Origin: Fusobacterium sp.
Lineage (GTDB): Bacteria > Fusobacteriota > Fusobacteriia > Fusobacteriales > Fusobacteriaceae
NCBI RefSeq assembly: GCF_029258315.1
Contig: NZ_JARHZE010000063.1
Span: 1-58,813 of the forward strand
Direction: 5' to 3'
DNA: 58,813 bases
Numbering within the stretch: position 1 is the stretch's first letter; each line of letters begins with the position of its first letter. The notes beneath the pieces are model-generated. The model saw only the letters and a program-made list of their open reading frames with translations. It ran no database searches and was not told the DNA's origin. Shown in pieces: positions 55,104 through 58,813 of this stretch. The translations under genes were made by a program, and so were the position numbers.

Positions 55104-55661
55104 ATGAAAACTAATAAAGCTATTTTTTTGGATAGAGATGGAACTATTAATATTGATAAGGAATATTTATATAAAATAGAAGATTTTGAATTTGAACCAA
55201 AAGCTGATGAAGCTTTAAAAATATTATATGATTTAGGATATATTTTGATAGTAGTCACAAATCAATCTGGAGTAGCTAGAGGATATTATAAAGAAAATGA
55301 TGTTGAAACTCTCCACATTAACCTTTCTAAACTTTTAGAAAAAAAGGGAATTATTATTTCTAAATATTATTATTGCCCTCACCATCCTAGTAAAGGAATT
55401 GGAAAATATAAAAGTGATTGTGCTTGCAGAAAACCAAATCCTGGTATGTTACTAAAAGGAATTGAGGAGTTTGATATAGATCCTTCCTTATCTTATATGG
55501 TAGGAGATAAAGAGTCCGATGTAGAGGCTGGATTAAATGCTGGAGTTAAATCTGTTTTTTTAGGTAAAGAAAAAGATATAAAAATTGATAATTATTCCAA
55601 TAATATTTCAATTTTCAATTCTCTTTATGACTTTGCTATTTCTTTAAAAAATAAATCATAA
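55104..55661 (+). CDS. gmhB: D-glycero-D-manno-heptose 1,7-bisphosphate 7-phosphatase
   Basis: 185 residues, HAD superfamily: nucleophile motif FLDRDGTIN (residues 8-16), TNQSGVARGYY near residue 52, GDKESDVEAGLNAG near residue 138. The zinc loop with C-x-H-x-H and C-x-C (CPHHP, CACRKPNPG) identifies the GmhB subfamily. Makes precursors of the LPS inner core, supporting an outer-membrane organism. GGGAGATGATTTT precedes the ATG. A TTGTTA/TATGTT promoter just upstream is weak. Confidence 0.93.
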   Translation: MKTNKAIFLDRDGTINIDKEYLYKIEDFEFEPKADEALKILYDLGYILIVVTNQSGVARGYYKENDVETLHINLSKLLEKKGIIISKYYYCPHHPSKGIGKYKSDCACRKPNPGMLLKGIEEFDIDPSLSYMVGDKESDVEAGLNAGVKSVFLGKEKDIKIDNYSNNISIFNSLYDFAISLKNKS

Positions 55662-55763
55662 AATATTTATTTTTAAGTTGTAAAACCCTAACTAAAAGTG
55701 ATAGAATATAAAATAGTTCTGTTATTTTTATATAAAAATATAATTTATAATTTTGGAGAATTT

Positions 55764-57038
55764 ATGGAAAAGCTAATTGAAACATTAAATGAAACATTTG
55801 GAAAAATTTTTGAAATAAATCATATTTCAAAAGTGGAAATTGATAGTAGAAAAATTGGTAAAGATGATGTTTTTATTGCTATCAATAACGGGAAAAATTA
55901 TATTCAAGAAGTTCTTGATAAAGGTGCTTCCCTTGTTATCTGTGATGATTCTCATTGGAAAAATAACAATAAAGTTATTGTTGTTGAGGATTCTATCAAA
56001 GCTATGCAACTGCTTGCAAAAAATTATCGTCAAAAGCTTAATACTAAAATTATTGGTATCACTGGCAGTGAAGGTAAAACTACAACAAAAGATATTATTC
56101 ATGGAGTTCTTTCTTCTAAATATAAAGCAAAAAAAACTCTAGGAAATTATAATAACCATATCGGACTTCCTTTCACTATTCTTCAATTAAAAGAAGATGA
56201 TGAGTTTGGAGTTATTGAAATGGGTATGAGTCATAAAGGAGAGATTCCTATTCTTTGTGAAATAGCTGGTATTGATTATGGGGTTATTACCAATATTGGT
56301 GATTCTCATTTAGAGTTTATGATTAACAGAGACAATGTATTCGAAGAAAAAAGTCAAATAAAAAATTATATTCCAAAAGAAAATTTATTTATTTTTGGAG
56401 ATGATGTTTATCTTTCTAAACTTCTAGGAAATAAAATTGGATTTAATAGTGAAAATAATTTTATTATAAATAATTATACTGAAACTTCTGAAGGAGTTAA
56501 ATTCAGTTTAAATAATGAGAATTATCTTTTTAAATTAAATGGAAAGCACAATTGTATCAACGCTTCTATTGCAATTTCTTTAGGACTATCCCTTGGATTA
56601 TCAAAAGAAGAAATTCAAACTGGACTTGATTCTGTTCAAGTAACACCAATGAGATTTGAAAAGATAGTAAAAAATGGAATATTTTATATTAATGATGCTT
56701 ACAATGCTAGTCCTGTTTCAATGAAAGCATCTCTCGAAACTTTTAATAATATAAAATTTGACAATAAAAAATTGGCTATTATAGCTGATATGGGTGAAAT
56801 GGGAGCTGATGAAATAAAATATCATAAAGATGTTATTGATTTTGCTTTAACTACCGAGATTGATAATTTTATTTTATTGGGTGAAAGAATGAAAAAAGCC
56901 TTGGAAAACTTTAATGATGAAAGATTAATTTTCTGTAATTCTAAGGAAGAAATAAAAGAATTAATAAATAAAAAATACAAAGATAATATTATATTATTAA
57001 AAGGTTCTAACTTTAATCATCTTTGGGAAATAATTTAA
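55764..57038 (+). CDS. murF: UDP-MurNAc-tripeptide-D-alanyl-D-alanine ligase
   Basis: 424 residues from the ATG at 55764, chosen for the GGAG five bases upstream; a longer frame lacks a site. Mur ligase fold: substrate-binding N-terminus with IDSRKIGKDDVFIA, ATP loop ITGSEGKTTTKD near residue 102, NYNNHIGLP, and the C-terminal YINDAYNASPVSM. Completes the UDP-MurNAc-pentapeptide. Slightly shorter than the 450-residue norm. Confidence 0.95.
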   Translation: MEKLIETLNETFGKIFEINHISKVEIDSRKIGKDDVFIAINNGKNYIQEVLDKGASLVICDDSHWKNNNKVIVVEDSIKAMQLLAKNYRQKLNTKIIGITGSEGKTTTKDIIHGVLSSKYKAKKTLGNYNNHIGLPFTILQLKEDDEFGVIEMGMSHKGEIPILCEIAGIDYGVITNIGDSHLEFMINRDNVFEEKSQIKNYIPKENLFIFGDDVYLSKLLGNKIGFNSENNFIINNYTETSEGVKFSLNNENYLFKLNGKHNCINASIAISLGLSLGLSKEEIQTGLDSVQVTPMRFEKIVKNGIFYINDAYNASPVSMKASLETFNNIKFDNKKLAIIADMGEMGADEIKYHKDVIDFALTTEIDNFILLGERMKKALENFNDERLIFCNSKEEIKELINKKYKDNIILLKGSNFNHLWEII

Positions 57039-57050
57039 TTAGGAGTAAAA

Positions 57051-58139
57051 ATGTTATATATTTTAGGAGAATTGTATGAAAAATTAAGTTTCTTAAGTTC
57101 AATTTACTTAAGAATGTCTATTGGTTTTGTTTTATCTTTTTTAATTGTTCTTGTAACTGGAGCCCCATTTATAAAATATTTAAAAAAGAAAAAATTTGGT
57201 GAAGAGATTAGAGAATGTGGTCCAGCATCCCATTATTCTAAAAAAGGAACTCCAACTATGGGAGGAGTTCTTATGATTTTTGGAGCTCTACTTTCTACTT
57301 TAATTGTTTGTGATCTATCAAATAAATTTGTAATTCTTTTGATTATCACTACTTTTCTTTTTAGTGCTCTTGGCTTTATTGATGACTATAAAAAATTTAC
57401 AGTCAATAAGGATGGACTTTCCGCAAGAAAAAAAATGTTATGTCAAACTCTTATTTCTGTAATTGTTTGGATATTTATAAAAGAGTTTGGAATTACTGGA
57501 AATAAAATTTTTGATTTCTCTATTGTTAATCCATTAATATCAAATTCTTCATTATATATAGGTAGCTTTTTTATGTTAATTTTTATTATTTTTGTTGTAA
57601 ATGGTACTTCTAATGCTGTTAATATAACAGACGGACTTGATGGACTTGCTACTATGCCTGTTATAATAGCTAGCTCAATTCTTACTTCCATTGCATATTT
57701 TTCTGGTCATATTGAAATGAGTTCTCACTTAAAATTATTCTATATAGTTGGATCTGGAGAGATTGCCGTATTTTTATCCACTATAATTGGATCTGGACTT
57801 GCTTTTCTTTGGTACAATTGTTATCCCGCTCAAATATTTATGGGAGATACTGGTTCTCTTACTTTAGGGGGAATCATTGGGGTAATTGGAGTTATATTAA
57901 AGCAAGAATTATTGATTCCTATTATTGGTGGAGTTTTTGTTATGGAAGCTGTTTCTGTTATTCTACAAGTTGGATCTTATAAATTAAGAAAAAAAAGGAT
58001 ATTTAGAATGGCTCCTATTCATCATCACTTTGAGTTAATGGGAATCCCTGAGTCTAAAGTAACTTTTAGATTATGGATAATGGCTCTTCTTTGTGGTGGA
58101 TTAGCTTTAAGTATTATTAGATTAAAAGGAATTCTATAA
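57051..58139 (+). CDS. mraY: phospho-MurNAc-pentapeptide transferase
   Basis: Forms lipid I from UDP-MurNAc-pentapeptide and undecaprenyl phosphate, using the carrier made by uppS in this same window. 362 residues, about ten membrane helices. HYSKKGTPTMGG near residue 57, LGFIDDYKKF with the Asp pair near residue 108, NITDGLDGLA near residue 190, FMGDTGSLTLGG near residue 263, and PIHHHFELMG near the end are all intact. AGGAG precedes the ATG. Confidence 0.98.
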   Translation: MLYILGELYEKLSFLSSIYLRMSIGFVLSFLIVLVTGAPFIKYLKKKKFGEEIRECGPASHYSKKGTPTMGGVLMIFGALLSTLIVCDLSNKFVILLIITTFLFSALGFIDDYKKFTVNKDGLSARKKMLCQTLISVIVWIFIKEFGITGNKIFDFSIVNPLISNSSLYIGSFFMLIFIIFVVNGTSNAVNITDGLDGLATMPVIIASSILTSIAYFSGHIEMSSHLKLFYIVGSGEIAVFLSTIIGSGLAFLWYNCYPAQIFMGDTGSLTLGGIIGVIGVILKQELLIPIIGGVFVMEAVSVILQVGSYKLRKKRIFRMAPIHHHFELMGIPESKVTFRLWIMALLCGGLALSIIRLKGIL

Positions 58140-58169
58140 GTTTTATTATTATAATTGGAGGTTGTTTAT

Positions 58170-58813
58170 ATGAAAAAGGCCATAGTTTTTGGTAATGGTG
58201 TAAGTGGTAAAGGTGCAAAAAAGTTACTAGAACACGAAGGAATAGAGGTGATTTTAGTAGATGATAAATCTGGAGTAACTTCTGAGGCTGCTCTTAAACT
58301 TCTTGATGAAGTTCAACTATTTATTAAAAGTCCTGGTATTCCATTTGATAATTTTTTAGTTAAATCTGCTCTTGAAAAAAATATAGATGTTATTGATGAG
58401 ATTGAACTAGGATATAGATATATAAAAGATAATAATCTATCTACAAAAATTATTGCTATCACTGGAAGTAATGGAAAAACTACAACTACTTCTAAAATAA
58501 CTGAACTTTTACAAAAAGCTGGATTAAAAGCAATGCATGCAGGTAATATTGGAAACTCTCTTGCGGAATTGATTTTAGAAAATAGGGATCTTGAGTATGC
58601 TGTTTTAGAATTAAGCTCTTTCCAATTAGAAGGGATTAAAGATTTCACAGCTGATATATCTCTTATTGTAAATCTTTCTCCTGATCATCTTGATAGATAT
58701 TCAGCAGTTGAAGACTACTATGATGCTAAATTTAATATTTGCAAAAACCAAAGAGATGATAAAATATTTATCTATAATTTAAATGATGAGGAAACTTTAA
58801 AAAGATTAAATGA
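58170..58813 (+). CDS. murD: UDP-MurNAc-L-alanine:D-glutamate ligase, N-terminal part (cut by the window)
   Basis: Only the first 214 codons are present. MKKAIVFGNGVSGKGAKKLL gives the Rossmann N-terminus, VQLFIKSPGIP follows near residue 50, and the ATP loop ITGSNGKTTTTSKI near residue 95 and LSSFQLEG near residue 150 mark a Mur ligase of the MurD type. GGAGG lies before the ATG. No frameshift in the visible part. Confidence 0.95.
   Translation, partial: MKKAIVFGNGVSGKGAKKLLEHEGIEVILVDDKSGVTSEAALKLLDEVQLFIKSPGIPFDNFLVKSALEKNIDVIDEIELGYRYIKDNNLSTKIIAITGSNGKTTTTSKITELLQKAGLKAMHAGNIGNSLAELILENRDLEYAVLELSSFQLEGIKDFTADISLIVNLSPDHLDRYSAVEDYYDAKFNICKNQRDDKIFIYNLNDEETLKRLN

Overview
The window comes from a very AT-rich, Gram-negative-type anaerobe that I read as a member of the Fusobacteriota (Fusobacterium, Cetobacterium or a close relative). 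The reasons are the low GC content, Shine-Dalgarno-rich starts, a heptose-phosphate phosphatase (gmhB) next to peptidoglycan genes, DXP-pathway isoprenoid genes, type III glutamine synthetase, an EFR1-type ferredoxin-flavodoxin protein, and a gene order mixing clostridial and proteobacterial traits. Genus and species cannot be fixed from the sequence alone. It is mostly core chromosome: no insertion sequence, prophage, CRISPR array or plasmid-type gene was seen.

Layout. 1-953 holds the first bases and promoter of a 16S rRNA gene that continues off the left edge (minus strand), a gene-free AT-rich stretch with a possible small RNA, and rnpB (RNase P RNA). 1015-6230 is a macromolecular-synthesis operon on the minus strand: dnaG, rpoD, a degenerate sigma-70 paralogue, a NIF3-family gene and a small secreted protein gene. 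6270-9525 is a sigma-54-type regulator plus a membrane-anchored PpiC chaperone. 9602-13976 is uppS-cdsA-dxr-tmk-rseP (undecaprenyl carrier, phospholipid, isoprenoid, dTDP and site-2 protease functions). 14109-16781 is yicC-gmk-rpoZ-apbE. 16812-28280 is the long ribosomal and transcription cluster rpmG, tRNA-Trp, secE, nusG, rplK, rplA, rplJ, rplL, rpoB, rpoC, with an L10 leader and several RNA hairpins. 28301-42949 is a run of 16 tightly packed minus-strand genes (ruvB down to a small membrane protein) dominated by RNA modification and decay, isoprenoid synthesis, proteolysis and NAD synthesis.

43096-52194 is rich in glutamine and glutamate functions: glnN (glutamine synthetase III), glutaminase and an AGCS amino-acid:cation symporter. 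Between them lie a plus-strand ptsH-ispH-S1 operon and an EFR1 gene. 52215-54880 holds a YjiH-family membrane protein, an RlmA-like methyltransferase and an SGNH hydrolase. 55104 to the right edge is a plus-strand envelope operon, gmhB-murF-mraY-murD, with murD cut by the window end.

Regulation is unusually easy to read. Many transcription units start with a sigma-70 promoter of near-consensus -35 and -10 boxes exactly 17 bp apart, and end in a perfect hairpin. No wholly new multi-gene system stands out. The strongest candidates for new biology are the sigma-like protein encoded behind rpoD, which keeps core-binding regions but has lost the DNA-contacting ones; a possible small RNA between rnpB and the rRNA promoter; and paired hairpins before rplK and rplA.
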